Assembly: GCA_034508935.3 (NCBI GenBank) | Contig: CM067443.1 | Coordinates: forward strand, 9,671,565 to 9,735,564 | Reading direction: 5' to 3' | DNA length: 64,000 nt | Source: Berghia stephanieae | Taxonomy: Eukaryota; Mollusca; Gastropoda; Nudibranchia; Aeolidiidae | Part shown: positions 11,158 to 22,466 of the stretch, in pieces | Layout of the letters: each line of letters starts with the position of its first letter | Position numbering within the stretch: position 1 is the first letter of the stretch | Notes under the pieces: model-generated | The model's input: only the letters and a program-made list of their open reading frames with translations | Database searches by the model: none | Told to the model about the DNA's origin: nothing | Program-made: the position numbers and the translations under genes

Positions 11158-12089
11158 AGCATTCCCTATAAAATGTATAATATATCAATGAATAGCCAGC
11201 CATGGGTCAATAAGGACATAAAAAATAATGAAATAGAGAGATGAAATCGAGAGATGAAATCGAGAGATGAAATAGAGATCATAGCTACAAAAGATACAAA
11301 AAGACAAATGATACCAACAGCAAAGAGAAGTATGTTTTTTTCTATAGCATCAAGTGCAACGAAAGTTACGTTAAGAATATGGGAAATATTGCTGGAAGAC
11401 ATGTTTAGTCCTGATGAGTCTCGAAGCCCAATGAGGACATGAAGAATTTTTGGTCATATATCAAAAAAAAAAAAAAGAAAAGGAAAACTGACAATAACGG
11501 AATTTGCCCAATCATCAAAAAATGGAAACACTCTTGACATCTGCCGATGATCGTATCACTTCAATAAATGAACAGTTCAGGATCTTTTTCTTTAAAATTA
11601 TTATCTTTAAAAGAGGTAACAAAACAATCACATATAAGACAAGAGAAGATAAGTTCATGAAAAACAACCCGACAATGAATATATTAGTATAACGCAGAAG
11701 GCATTAAAAAGCTCATCAAAGGCCTCGATGCAACGAAAGCATATGGAGTAAACTACATTCAATTAAGAGTACATAAGGACCTAGCAGACATCATTTCGTC
11801 CTGTCGACTATGATGTTCCAGAGGTCGGTGGATGCTGGAGAAGCTCAAATTGACCAGCGTTAAGCAACTGTTGCTCCTATTTTAGAGAAAGAATAAGGAT
11901 AAAATGACTGCAAATTACCAACGAATTTCTCTCATATGCATATCAATAAAAGCATTAGACCATATAATCGTCAGCCACATTATGAAGTATACAGACAAGC
12001 AAGGATTGTTTTATGAACTACAATATGGATTCAGACACAGGCGCTCATGTGAGACAAGATTATTCTGCTGTATAGATGATGTGACAAAG
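11158..12089 (+). pseudogene. CR1/L2-like LINE remnant, 5' piece
   Basis: Plus-strand fragments in changing frames include LLEDMFSPDESRSP, then further on YQRISLICISIKALDHIIV, FYELQYGFRHRRSCETRL and IDDVTK. These fit the RT of the Jockey/CR1/L2 group and differ from the neighbouring RTE. The remnant is cut at 12089 by a DNA transposon and resumes at 13282 in the same order. The RTE insertion also lies directly against it (target duplication at 11147-11157), so this LINE is older than both insertions. Confidence 0.6.
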
Positions 12090-12425
12090 TAGCAATGACT
12101 ATGAAAAATGTTTTTTTTTCTCTTTTTGAGGAAAATGTTTGTCTGAAATCAAAGCCCTATCTCCACTGAGTAAAAATGTTTTTGAATTTTGAAAATCCAT
12201 TCATAAATAAAAAAGCTATGCAGTTTCAAAGGTGTCATTTATTTGGATGACCCGCAAAGAGGAAAAAAACGCGAAAATATGGGACGCTTTTTCGGCATTT
12301 TTTTCGACCTTTGGTTGTATCTTGCGTAATAAGTGGATTAAAAGATTGAAATTTGGCAATTTTATGGCAAATTTGATAGAGAATATGATGAAAACATTAG
12401 GAGAGTTCTAACTTATATATATAAA

Positions 12426-12457
<32 letters not shown>

Positions 12458-13274
12458 TAGAGAGAGAGAGAGATTGCGTATGTAAACAAAAGAAATATAG
12501 AAGGAAAAGAGAAATTGGACAAGGGGACAAAGGTTACTGATAGAACGTGACTTGGAACACAATAATTAAACCCATGCTGAGATTGTAGATCATATTGCAA
12601 TCGAAAACTTTTACATTTTAATTTCTTAAATTCTTGTAAATTAAACAGTCAAATTATCAGCTGTTTATTGAACCCAAACGCAATGGCAGACGATAAACAC
12701 CCCTCTGCCAGTGAGACCGCGCAGATATTTTGACTTAGTCATGAACTTTAAAACGAGGTCAACCAATCAGAAAGCGCTTTGCCACGACTCGCTCAGCCGT
12801 TGTTTGGTGCCAAATCGTTTTGAACTTGTGATTCGGGCTGTAGGGGGGGGCAAAATAGCTTTGCCTTTTACGAATGAAGAACAAATTAAGATGGTGTTTT
12901 GAAAAATACGGGAAAAGTACTAGTCATATTCATATGAAATTTTACAACCTAAAAGAAGAAATGTTCATGTATTACCTTGTCAGCGACAAAACCTACACGC
13001 CCGGTAGTTTTAGAAATATTTTACTCCAAAGAGTAAAAATCTATTTTTAACGGTCTTCTGGTAATTGTACGAGTTTTGTCGCTTGACATAATCTAAAATG
13101 ACCTTTTGTCTAACTGTGTGCCAACTTTCAGACATATTCATCTATAAACAGCGTCGTAATTAACTTTTTTAAAATAGCATATACCAAACGGCTTCGTCCC
13201 ATATTTTGTCGCGAATTTGGGCACTTCGTGAGCGAAAAAGAGGCCCAAAGATTTGTGCGGAATAGTCATTGCTA
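12090..13274. mobile_element. Non-autonomous TIR transposon inserted in a LINE
   Basis: TAGCAATGACTAT at 12090-12102 is the exact inverse of ATAGTCATTGCTA at 13262-13274. GACAAAG flanks both ends (12083-12089 and 13275-13281), a 7-bp duplication, or 8 bp if the shared T is counted. Further in, CGCGAAAATATGGGACG on the left matches the inverse of CGTCCCATATTTTGTCGCG on the right, giving subterminal inverted repeats. There is no transposase gene; chance frames such as 12711-12902 have no family resemblance. A CA/GA microsatellite occurs at 12424-12474. Superfamily uncertain; 7-8 bp duplications would fit hAT-like or P-like elements. Confidence 0.75.
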
Positions 13275-13281
13275 GACAAAG

Positions 13282-13560
13282 TCCCTTGAATAGGGCCAAG
13301 AAATTGATGTACTTTTTCCAAAGCTTTTGATAAGGTAGATCATAATTTAATGTGCTAAAAGCTATGAATATATGGTATAAATAGAAAAAGTGGATATATT
13401 TTTTAACAACCGTACAGAGTCAATAGCTATCAAAGGCGAATTATCTAGCTTTGTACAAGTTGACAGGAGTTCCCCAATGCTCTGCCTTTGGACCATTCTT
13501 GTTCCTCTTTTATATCAACTAATGGCCGAAAACCTCAAGTAAAAAATTTCGACACTTTAC
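13282..13560 (+). pseudogene. CR1/L2-like LINE remnant, 3' piece
   Basis: It continues the 11158-12089 remnant after the inserted transposon: residues like EIDVLF, then FDKVDHNLM and, in another frame, a VPQCSAFGPFLFLFYIN-like run. These are the RT palm and the motif after it. It fades out near 13560. Confidence 0.55.
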
Positions 13561-15371
13561 AGCCCATACAAGGATGCGGCTACAATACCTCAACAGTGTA
13601 GGAGCAGTAACACCGTATGGAGTTCCATGCTGAGAAATGCTATGAAAGAACAAGAAAGAAAAGAAAACACAGGTGCCGTAATCTCCAAGAGATGCAGGGC
13701 ATCTGGTGGACAACGGCTGGGTGATGTATACTTATTTACAAACCTTTATGGTCTAGTTGTTGTCATGAAAATGCTCTTATACCAACGCCAATAAGTAGCA
13801 AGCATATAACTGCGTTCGATTTCCAGACATGAGAATACGTGCACAAGACCGCAGTGTGGTGATCATAAGAAAGTTTCAGGATGGTTCATGGATGTGTGGG
13901 ACGGGTTTTATCTAGCGGACTGACACCTATAGTATTGCTAACTAGTGAAACAATGAGATGCTTATCTCGTCAAAATAACAGTCTCTATTATAGGTATCTT
14001 ACTAAGTTGTATCATCTAGAGGCACAAGAAGACTCAGAGAAGGGAATAACATAAATGAATTTCTACGAATAGTAGAAAAACAAAAAATATTGCTAACCAA
14101 CATCAATGGGGATTACTCATATAAAAATATATAATAATATAAAGAAATAAACTGCTTTTATTTTTTTCTTTTAATGTCAGGATTTAGCACTTTAACCAAA
14201 CGCTGTGTATGGTTTCATTTTTAATTACAATGATTGCTATTCCAAGATATTGATGTCTGCACAAATTGTTCATTTCTGTGTTCCAAACAAACTAATACAT
14301 ATCATTGTTGCAAGAAAAAAAAAAGAAAAACAAAATGACAACATAATAATTCGTAACGATTCCATGATAGTCCCTCGGGTATTCACCGATTATTTACCCG
14401 ATTATTCAATCATATTAATGTTTTTATCGATGATCGAAGATACCTAACTCCGTATAACCAGCACGGTAATATTGACAAAACGAATAATATAGAAAATTAA
14501 CGAGTGAAAGGTAAATTATTTTTCAAATGAAAAGGGGGAGGGAATATCGATCATATCTTTATGGCATCTTTGTGTTGCCGTTAACAATTTAAATAAAATG
14601 ATGACAAGCATATTAAATCTAAACTAGGTACCGGAAATCGATTCTTAGTCGACAAACAATCAAAAATCAATATTTTGCCTCGCGTTCTATATTCTTCACC
14701 AAACAACTGATAATGATTAAAGGATAAAATAACCCACGATGACGATATCTTTCGGTAGTATGCGGTTTTAACATTACCGTGGCATGACTGCAGGATTGTC
14801 GAATTTAGATGCAGTGTATGCCTTAGGATTATTTGCTATCATACATTTAACCACATGTATCACTTCTCCTAAACTAATAGATTTCGTGGAATAATCATTG
14901 CACGCCAAAATTGAATTCTCTTTGCCGTAGATATATTCTCATGCCAAAATTGCATTTTCTATTTGTACTTTTACCTTGTAAATACTAGATAGCTATCTCT
15001 ATAGATTTTGTGGCCCAAAATACTGCTCGAAAATGGAGTTGATGATGATTTTGTCAAATTAAATTTACTCAAGGCACGGGAATCTTTCAAAAAGAAGAGT
15101 CCCACACAAATGACAACAATTTCGTTTAACCAAAAAAGTTATACGTAATGTTTTGAACACATTATTATTTAAGTTTCATCCTTGGATCAATATTAAAATC
15201 AATTTTTAAAGCATTCTGTAATTTTTTTCCCCCGAATTCATCGTAAAATTATTATTCGTTTTTGTTAAGGCTTTTATACTTTTGGTTACAAAAACCCTAC
15301 CACAATAGTTAATTAGTTCCGGATCAAAATGTAAACTGATAATATGTTCGTTTTCTAAACTGACTTCATGG
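13561..15371. other. No feature recognised
   Basis: AT-rich, only short chance frames, no recognised repeat. Some of 13561-13750 may be further decayed LINE sequence, but I could not support it. Confidence 0.5.
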
Positions 15372-15837
15372 CAACACAAAGCATATTGTTCTCTATCTAT
15401 AGTCTAACAGGCTTTAACAATCATCGGTGGCGGTTTCAACGTAAAAATCAAGCAAAAAGTATGAGTGGCAAAATTAGGAAGTAATCACTGGCGTAAGGTA
15501 CAAATCTGAAAAGTGTGTACGATAGTGCCAGACAAGGCAAGAAAGAATAATGCAATTTTAAATAAACATCTCAAAATATCAGCCTGCTTCGACTGGTGAA
15601 CGAACCTCAGACCTCCTGATAACGGCTAATTATTTTTGCTTTTATCGTATTGTTTCTTTCTTACTTTGTCTGGCACTGTCATACACACTTTTTTTAGATT
15701 TTTATCTTAATTCAGTGCCTGCTCCTTAATTTGGCACTCAGACTTTTCGATTGATTTTTACGTTGAAACTGAAACCAATGATTGCTTTGCTAAAGTCTGT
15801 TAAACTATAGATAAGGAAAAATATGCTTTGTGTTGAG
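15372..15837. mobile_element. Long fold-back element, arms of about 180 bp
   Basis: The left arm (about 15372-15560) runs AACACAAAGCATATT, CTATCTATAGTCTAACAG, TTTCAACGTAAAAATCAA and GTGCCAGACAAG. The right arm (about 15655-15837) carries the inverted series: CTTTGTCTGGCAC, GATTTTTACGTTGAAAC, CTGTTAAACTATAGATAAGG and ATGCTTTGTGTT. By eye the arms are about three quarters identical. The roughly 95-bp middle holds CGACTGGTGAACGAACCTCA; a related piece is at 61748-61905. No coding capacity. Confidence 0.65.
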
Positions 15838-15852
15838 GGGTGGGGGGGGGGG

Positions 15853-16140
15853 GGCGCGAATTGGCCGAGTATTTAAGGCATTGCACTATGATCCGGAAGG
15901 TCCCGGGTTAGAGCCCCGCTTCAGGCACTATCCTTTTTGTTTTCCTAGGGCAAGATGATTAACCCTCAATTTGCTCACTTGGACAACATGGGTGATTCCT
16001 GTTGACATCAGACATCCTGTTTGATGGATTGTCTATTTTCCTGCATGGAATACCGAGGCGACGGAGTATTATGGTGCCTGGCGGAAGGACGTAATTGTTA
16101 ATGTTCTTTTTGTCTGACACTGTCATACACACTTTTTTAT
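15853..16140 (+). mobile_element. SINE-like element E with tRNA-Leu/Ser-type head
   Basis: The head carries TTGGCCGAGTATTTAAGG, close to the A box of leucine and serine tRNAs, and a B-box-like GGGTTAGAGCCCC 45 bp later. A non-tRNA body of about 200 bp follows. It is directly preceded by a G run (15842-15854). The head does not fold as a good tRNA, so a SINE is preferred. Only one copy is seen in the window. Confidence 0.5.
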
Positions 16141-16239
16141 CTTTATAAAAAAGATCTGGCACATTGCAATTACCAAATACACTCCCGACTTGTAACTGTC
16201 GTCTTTCAGTTATCAGTGAAAAATTGGTTCATCTACCCT

Positions 16240-17590
16240 TGATGTAATACCACTACCAAAAAAGGGAAACGTGAGAAAATGCAATAATTATAGAACAATC
16301 AGCCTCATTAGCCACCCAGTAAAGTAATGTTACGCATCATCCTACACCGCATCAAAACCAAATCAGAAGAGATACTTGCAGAGGAATAGGCTGGGTTCAG
16401 AGCAGGCAGGAGCACAGTCCAGCAGATGTTCAATAGCCGCATCCTCACTAAAAAATGTCTCCAACACCAAACAATTTTATATCATAATTTCATTGATTTC
16501 AAAAAGGCATTTGTTGGAACATTCTAAGAAACTCCGACTTTGATGAAGGACTCATCCAAACAATGGAAGCTTTGTATGAACAAGCTTCTAGAGCTGTCTT
16601 GTGTGATAACCAACTGGGACACTTTTTTAAAACATCTGTTGGTGTCAGACAGGGCTGCATACTGTTCCCAACCTTATTCAATATATATCTTGAACAGGTT
16701 ATGCAAGAAACATTACAATATCACCAACCTACAGTCTCTATAGGTGGCAGACAATTATGCAACCTGCGGTTTGCAGATGATATAGACCTTGTTGCCCACA
16801 GTGAACAAGAATTGCAAGAACTTACTGACCATTTACACCAAGCGGCATCAAGATATGGCATGGAGATCAACACTTCCAAATCCCAAATCCTTGTGAACAG
16901 CCAAGACAATACTAGAACACAAATTGTCGTGAATGGTGAAACCCTTCAAGAGGTAACATCTTTCAAATATTTTGGAGTGCTGCTCACTGATGACGGAACA
17001 AGCACGTCGGAAATAAAAGCTAGACTGGGCATGGTACTGCAGCAATGGCAAGACTAAATAGAATCTGGAAAAGCAACATAAACTTTAAGACAAAGCTTAA
17101 ACTATTTAGTTCTCTGGTATTGTCTGTACTCCTCTATGGTTGCGAGGCCTGGACCATGAATGCTGACACAGAATGGAGATTTCGCGCATTCCAGCTCAAA
17201 GGCTACCGAAAACTACTAAAAATATCATATTTTGAACATAGGACCAATGTAAGTGTTCTGGACGAAGTAAAACAACTGGCAGGAAGGCAAGAACTTTCCA
17301 TGGTAAAGAGAAGGAAATTGTCTTGGTTTGGTCACCTCGTAAGACACAAAAGCTTATGCAAGACAATGTTGCAGGGCACAGTAGAAGGCTGCTGAAGAAG
17401 AGAAAGACAGAGGAAAGTGTGGCAGGATAACATTAAAGATTGGACAGGATTGACGTGGAACAATCTAATGAGGAAGGCCCAAGACCGTGATGAGTGGCGT
17501 CGAATCGTGAAGTCTGCATCCCGAGAACCCCCCCCCCCCCCCCCCCCCCCCCGACGACCAACCGGTCATGGGATAGAGTGAGAGTGAGTG
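16240..17590 (+). pseudogene. 5'-truncated RTE-type LINE
   Basis: Plus-strand pieces in order: IPLPKKGNVRKCNNYRTISL near 16245, a broken stretch around 16330-16540, VGVRQGCILFPTLFNIYLEQ, LRFADDIDLVAHSEQELQEL (catalytic FADD), SYGMEI-type and FKYFGVLLTDDG residues, then in another frame YGCEAWTMNADTEW, SYFEHRTNVSVLDEV, WFGHLVRHK and KAQDRDEWRRIV. A 25-base C run (17528-17552) interrupts the C-terminal end, and a short GAGT repeat follows as a tail. The endonuclease and early RT are missing, as is usual for 5' truncation. Several frame breaks make it an old, dead copy. Confidence 0.75.
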
Positions 17591-17887
17591 AGTGAGATGT
17601 AATAGTAATAACTGTGTCTGGATAGCATAAATTGTCGTTCACTGAATAACTTTATTGTTGTTTTATATTTTGGGGGTACACAGCATACATTCACTTAAAT
17701 CAGTGGTTAAATATTTTTTTCAGTTGAAATAGTGAAATGATGAAGCGATCATTGAATCAGTAAACACCAAAATATGTTACATTTTTAGTGATAATTGCTT
17801 AAAAATAAAACAAATTTTCCGTACCAAAGCAGAAGACTCGATATTGGGATCCTATCAAACCCTGAACCTTCCTCTTCAGTGGTAGCA

Positions 17888-20800
17888 ATGAATACCGTTA
17901 GTACAGATATAGAAACAGATCCAGTAAGACGCGGAGTCATCAGTGACGAGGACTTCAATATCATTCAATTCATTTGTATCAGCATCTCACTATTCGTCTG
18001 CTTAGTGGGCGTGGTCACCAATTCTATAAACATCCGGACATTTATCTCAATGGGACTAAAGGACGGAGTGACGATTACCCTAATGGGGCTCGCCATCTCT
18101 GATTTTGGGTTCACTTTATGTGGATGTTTCCTAAGTCCGGCAATTATTATACAGTTTTCTGAACGTTTCTACAATCTGAAGATCTTACCTATACAACCCA
18201 GGGTGATTATCATGTGGGCAGCTAACCTGAGCACCGTGTTTTATCAAATGACTTCAATGACAACTACGTTTATATCTATTGCCCGATGTATGTGCATTGC
18301 GATGCCTTTCAAATTCAAAGACTTTTTCACCAAGTCGAGATCAATTATTATCTTAGTAATAGTATTTTTGATTTCTCCAGCTTATTATGCAGCCCTACTG
18401 TCTCATATGGGTACTCAGCGTAAGTATGACATTGTGGTGAACAGGACTCGCATCGTTCTGTACTTGTCGAGCAAGAGATCTGATGTCCAAGACGTTACAA
18501 AATTTGGTAACTTAATCATTTTAACATCACGTCTTGCATTGTTGTGGCATTGTGCCTCGTCGTGATGGCCAAGCATCTCAGACATTCAGTCAAGTTCAGG
18601 ACTATGTCGACGACCGGAATTGCTGGAGGTGAAGCCACAGAAAAAACTGACAAGTTTACTGGAAAAGAACTACAGGTACTCGTTTTGGATTATGTGTTTT
18701 TCAATCATCTGATCTAAATCTGAATGTTACCCGAAGTCGACTCAATTCTGAGTATTTGCGCTCAAGGTGGATAGAGTTGCTGTTGGGGTTTACCGGGGAA
18801 GTATTTCGATAAATCTTTGCTTGGTGTGTTTGAATGTGTTGTGTTTACATATGTTTCAGGAAGAGCATTCCAATCTTTGTTGGTGAGAGTTGCAAATGAA
18901 TGTGAAGCTATTTCAGTTTGTAGTTGAATGTCTTGTTTCTCTAGTGAGAAAGTCGTCATTTTGTATTCAATTTTGAACATAAGACTAATTCTGTCCGTCT
19001 GTCTTGTAGGGGAGTCCATACACGCTAAGGTATCATGTCTGTTATTCTACTATGGGGGCTCTAGTTATTGCAGACGAACCAGCGCTGTGCTGGACAGATT
19101 CAATTTCTTATATCAGATTGTAAGTGTGGGTACTGTCCAACCATACTGAAATAATCTAAATTTGATCTTACGAGTGTAATGTACGAGGATGGTCTGAAAC
19201 GTTTCGCAATTTCCGTAATACCTCCGTCATATATTTTTTGGAATTATTCGTAAAACAATACATTAAAGTAAAGTTGAAATTTAGCTACAGAATGCTTGTT
19301 TTATTTTTCGACATAGTCGCCGTCCCAACCAACACAGAACAGCTAACGCCACACCGTTTGACGCATCCCGTCTACACCAAGATCGGACAGCAGCTTTCGG
19401 TTCTTTGTCGCTTTCATAGTGGTTTCCTTTGAGATATTCATTCATTTTAGAGATTAAGAAGTCTGAAGGTGCTAGGTCGGGACTGTAGGGTGGATATGGT
19501 ATTTTCCTTGGTGCGGTTTTAGTCTGTTGACTTCTAGTGAGTCGCTCGTTATCGTGTTGCAAATTCGCATTTTCTGGGATTGCACTCTTTTCAGTCGGGC
19601 TCTCATAATTATTGGAATTCACCGTTTAGCAAAAATTTGATATAAACAACACCTTCAAAGTCAAAGAAAATCCTGAGCAGCAGTTTGATTACTGAAATTC
19701 GAGACACTTCGGGACCTCCCGCAACGAGTTTTGATTTTGAAGTTTCCTTCCACGAACCTTACCCATCGCCAAAATAGTGATATAATCAACACAAGCGTCA
19801 CCATAAACACGCTTCATTTTGATATGGATTTCAATGGCTGAACAGTCTTCAGCATTCAGAAATTCTATAACAAAACACTGCTTGAATCGGATATCTTTTG
19901 GTGCAGCCATTTTCATTTTTTGTTTTGACCGAGGTTGTTGACCACGTAATAGGACAACATCGATTATGTCACCAAAGGCGTTATAAACCTTAGAAATATT
20001 GACACATCAAAGCCAATTGATTAGAAAATATCAAAACCAAATTTTAAGGTTCTAAGCCAAATATCTTTAAAATTATTAGGAAATTTGCAAAACTTTCCAG
20101 CCCACCCTCGTTCAATGTTTCTTTCATGTTTGCATGGCTTATCTGATGTTCTTTTTAATAAGCAGAATTTGTTTTATGTGATATTTTGTTGATTTATGCT
20201 TGCCATTTCTTGTATAACGATGCCTAAATCATGATTTTCTGCAACTCATTTTATTGTGCTATTGTTTAGTGTGAAGTTATATCGAATCAGTGTTTCACTT
20301 CGGGATATAAATTTCCATCTTGTAAAATGTTGTTTCGTTGAAACGCATGCCCCAGGTGTCTTCCAATTGTTCGAAATTTTGTAAGTCTTTGCTTGTAGTT
20401 GAAACTGGTCTGTTGGTGATTTAATGTGCCTAGTATGAGATGCAGAGGTCGCGAAGTCACAGGTTCGAGAGTTTTTGCCAAGATGAGGGTCATTTAAATC
20501 GATCAAAATTTAAAGGACGAGTTTTTTGGCCTAATTTTAACATAGATAAGATAAAATCCATTCCGGTGGCGCAGAGAGACACTTCTAGAAAGGACTATAG
20601 TAAGAGAAATCAGTCTGCATCGCATGTGTTTAAAGAACTCCTTACACAATAAGCCGTCCATACAATTGCTTTTAAATTATGGCACTCTGCAATAACAAAA
20701 TGATCAATTTCTAAATCCTATCAAAAAACATTTAATCAAACTCTGGCAATTGCATCCCTGAGAAGCCAAAAATTATGACTGGCAAGACGACAAACAATAT

Positions 20801-21697
20801 TTTGAATATTCGGAACTCCTTTCTTGAATTTCCTTTTTAACACAAATCAAAGGCAATAATAATACATATCTACTTCAAAAAGATATTTAATAACCTTTCA
20901 TTCTAATAAGTAATATTATAGAATTAGCTTTATTTAAGAATGTTGTATATCTGAGTGACCAATCTTATATATAACTGTTAAACAGATTGAGTTTTTAAAC
21001 TACGGAGTAAGGTGCTTTACAAAAAATATGTACTATCATTAACATTATGATCCATCAACACCATTACTCAAGATACCTTGAAACATATTAATAATAATAA
21101 AATAATAATGCTGAAAACTTATATAGCGCTATAACTCCGAGACACCAGACTCTAAGCGCTTAAATTACAAATTACTTAGGCTGAAACATAATCATTTACA
21201 CACACAAGCACACACACACACACACACACACACAACACAACACACAACACAACCCAAACCTATCTTGCTTCTCATACCATATATCTACTAAAATCGAAAC
21301 AGATATGTTTTAAGCGAACGTTTAAAAATAGACAAATTTCTACATCATACGTATTATACATCATACGATTTGGAAACTAATTTTTAATCACCATATATTT
21401 TTCTTTTGTTTTCTTTCGTTTTATTCTATCCTATCTATTCAGGTATTGAGACAAGTCTTCATTCTGTGCGCCATCTACATCGTCAGCACAATTCCAACTG
21501 CATTCGTTTCAGTGTACAGATTGATAGAAGATGAATTTGACTTCGGAAGAAGACAAGAAAACTTATACATCATCTCCAGTTCCATTGCATCACTTCTAAC
21601 ACAGATCAACTCGGCAACAACGTTCCCCATATATTATGTGTACAATTCTAAATTCAAATCGCATTTAATTTCGTGCTGGTCAAGGTCTAAAAAGTGA
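17888..21697 (+). CDS. Rhodopsin-class GPCR, gastropod chemosensory-receptor type, two exons
   Basis: Exon 1 is 17888-18675 and exon 2 is 21443-21697, joined GT-AG at LQ/VLRQ. The ATG at 17888 starts MNTVSTDIETDP; codons before it lack the usual start context. TM1 has VVTNSINI, TM2 has GLAISDFGF (the Asp of TM2), TM3 ends in SIARCMCIAMPFKFKDFF, where ARC stands in for DRY, TM4 is SIIILVIVFLISP, TM6 is RQVFILCAIYIVSTIP, and TM7 ends SATTFPIYYVYNSKFKSHL in place of NPxxY. The expected length of about 347 residues is normal. This pattern is known from expanded mollusc families expressed in sensory organs; the ligand is unknown. The frame breaks once near 18505-18512: before it the frame reads DVQDVTKFG, after it TM5 (ITSCIVVALCLVVMAKHL) is one frame over. 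One missing base would explain it, so this is either a recent pseudogene or a sequence error. The 2.8-kb intron holds LINE and mariner debris. Confidence 0.85.
18762..19019 (-). pseudogene. LINE C-terminal remnant in the receptor intron
   Basis: The minus-strand frame contains HSFATLTNKDWNALPETYVN and SKDLSKYFPG. This matches the conserved end of CR1/L2/Jockey-type polymerases (a W-N-xLP core, then a short K-rich helix). The rest of the element is absent. Confidence 0.55.
19184..20110 (-). mobile_element. Mariner-family transposon, internally deleted
   Basis: The left end CGAGGATGGTCTGAAACG and the inverse of the right end, CGAGGGTGGGCTGGAAAG, form TIRs of about 30 bp; TA precedes the left end. 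On the minus strand, 19916-19689 gives the N-terminal helix-turn-helix region (MKMAAPKDIRFKQCFVIEFL, AIEIHIKMKRVYGDA). 19622-19281 gives the C-terminal transposase: LQHDNERLTRSQQTKTA, PYPPYSPDLAPSDFLI and YLKGNHYESDKEPKAAVRSW. YSPDLAPSDF is a hallmark of mariner. The middle of the catalytic domain is missing and the frames are broken, so it is a dead deletion derivative of about 930 bp. Confidence 0.85.
20111..21084. other. Rest of the receptor intron, nothing recognised
   Basis: AT-rich. A minus-strand frame at 20506-20246 has no recognised relatives. Confidence 0.5.
21085..21250 (-). repeat. CR1/L2-type LINE 3' tail, then (CA)n
   Basis: Inverted, 21085-21165 reads AAGCGCTTAGAGTC, AGCGCTATATAAG and a TTATT repeat, the same plan as the tail at 26890-26957. 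A CA microsatellite follows to 21235. Confidence 0.6.
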
Positions 21698-21960
21698 CAT
21701 ATCCATAATTTTAGAAAGTTAAAATGTGGACCGTCAGCTTATAGGACAAAAAAATATAATTTCACACGGTAGCGAAAAGAATATGGATATATAGACTATC
21801 TAGAAATTGACTGCACCTACAATTAGGTGTACAATAGGAAACAAAGGTAACGAGTTCAGACAGAAACAGAAATAGATCTAACGAGCATTACATACTTGTG
21901 GCAAAAGATGGTCATTAAAATATAGAAAATATACAATTTGTCTTCACCAACAATGACAAT
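21698..21960. other. Downstream of the receptor, nothing recognised
   Basis: Presumed 3' untranslated and intergenic sequence; no clear AATAAA was found. Confidence 0.4.
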
Positions 21961-21976
21961 GGGGGGGGGGGGGGGG

Positions 21977-22260
21977 TCCCATTAGCTCAGTTTGGTAGAG
22001 CCCTCGCTTCATACGCAAAGGGACCGAGATCGATCCTGGGTGTAGTCAAGGTAATTTTCTGACCCGCTGTCCATCCAGCATTGATTGGGTGGCTGAGTCT
22101 TTAAATCTAGTCGAAAATATTTTGCGATAGACTAGCGTTTTATCAAAAGGGTAGCAAGCAATTGCTGTTGTCCGCTTTACGCTATAGAAACGGGGATAAA
22201 CTCCGGATCCATGGGCCCAATGGCTCCGAAGGACTATTTTACTACAATCACTATAAGAGA
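21977..22260 (+). mobile_element. SINE family D, copy 1
   Basis: The head begins TCCCATTAGCTCAGTTTGG with TAGAGC (A box and D-arm pair) and has GAGATCGATCCTGGG as a degenerate B box. The body includes GATAGACTAGCGTTTTATC, AGCAAGCAATTGCTGTTG and AACGGGGATAAACTCC. Related copies are at 41160, 42890, 52387, 56463 and 58225. It is directly preceded by 16 G (21961-21976). Confidence 0.75.
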
Positions 22261-22466
22261 GTTCAGGGAACAAAAGCAGGGACAATGATACCTAAAACCT
22301 CTATTGGCCACACACACCCATAAACACACACAGACACACACACACACGTACAAACCCACACAAACACAACACGCGCGCAGTCTTTCAAAAGTATCTAGAC
22401 TCATCTTAAACAGTAGTAAATTTCAAACTCGTTCATCAATTGTGTTGCTCATGTGAAATATCGAAA

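Noticed and set aside
15853-15926. Functional tRNA-Leu or tRNA-Ser gene
   Set aside because: A and B boxes are present but the stems do not pair well and a long non-tRNA body follows; a SINE head is more likely.
20246-20506. 86-residue minus-strand frame in the receptor intron
   Set aside because: No family resemblance that I can support, and a second frame overlaps it.
21977-22050. Functional tRNA gene
   Set aside because: It recurs with the same downstream body in five other places, so it is the head of SINE D.
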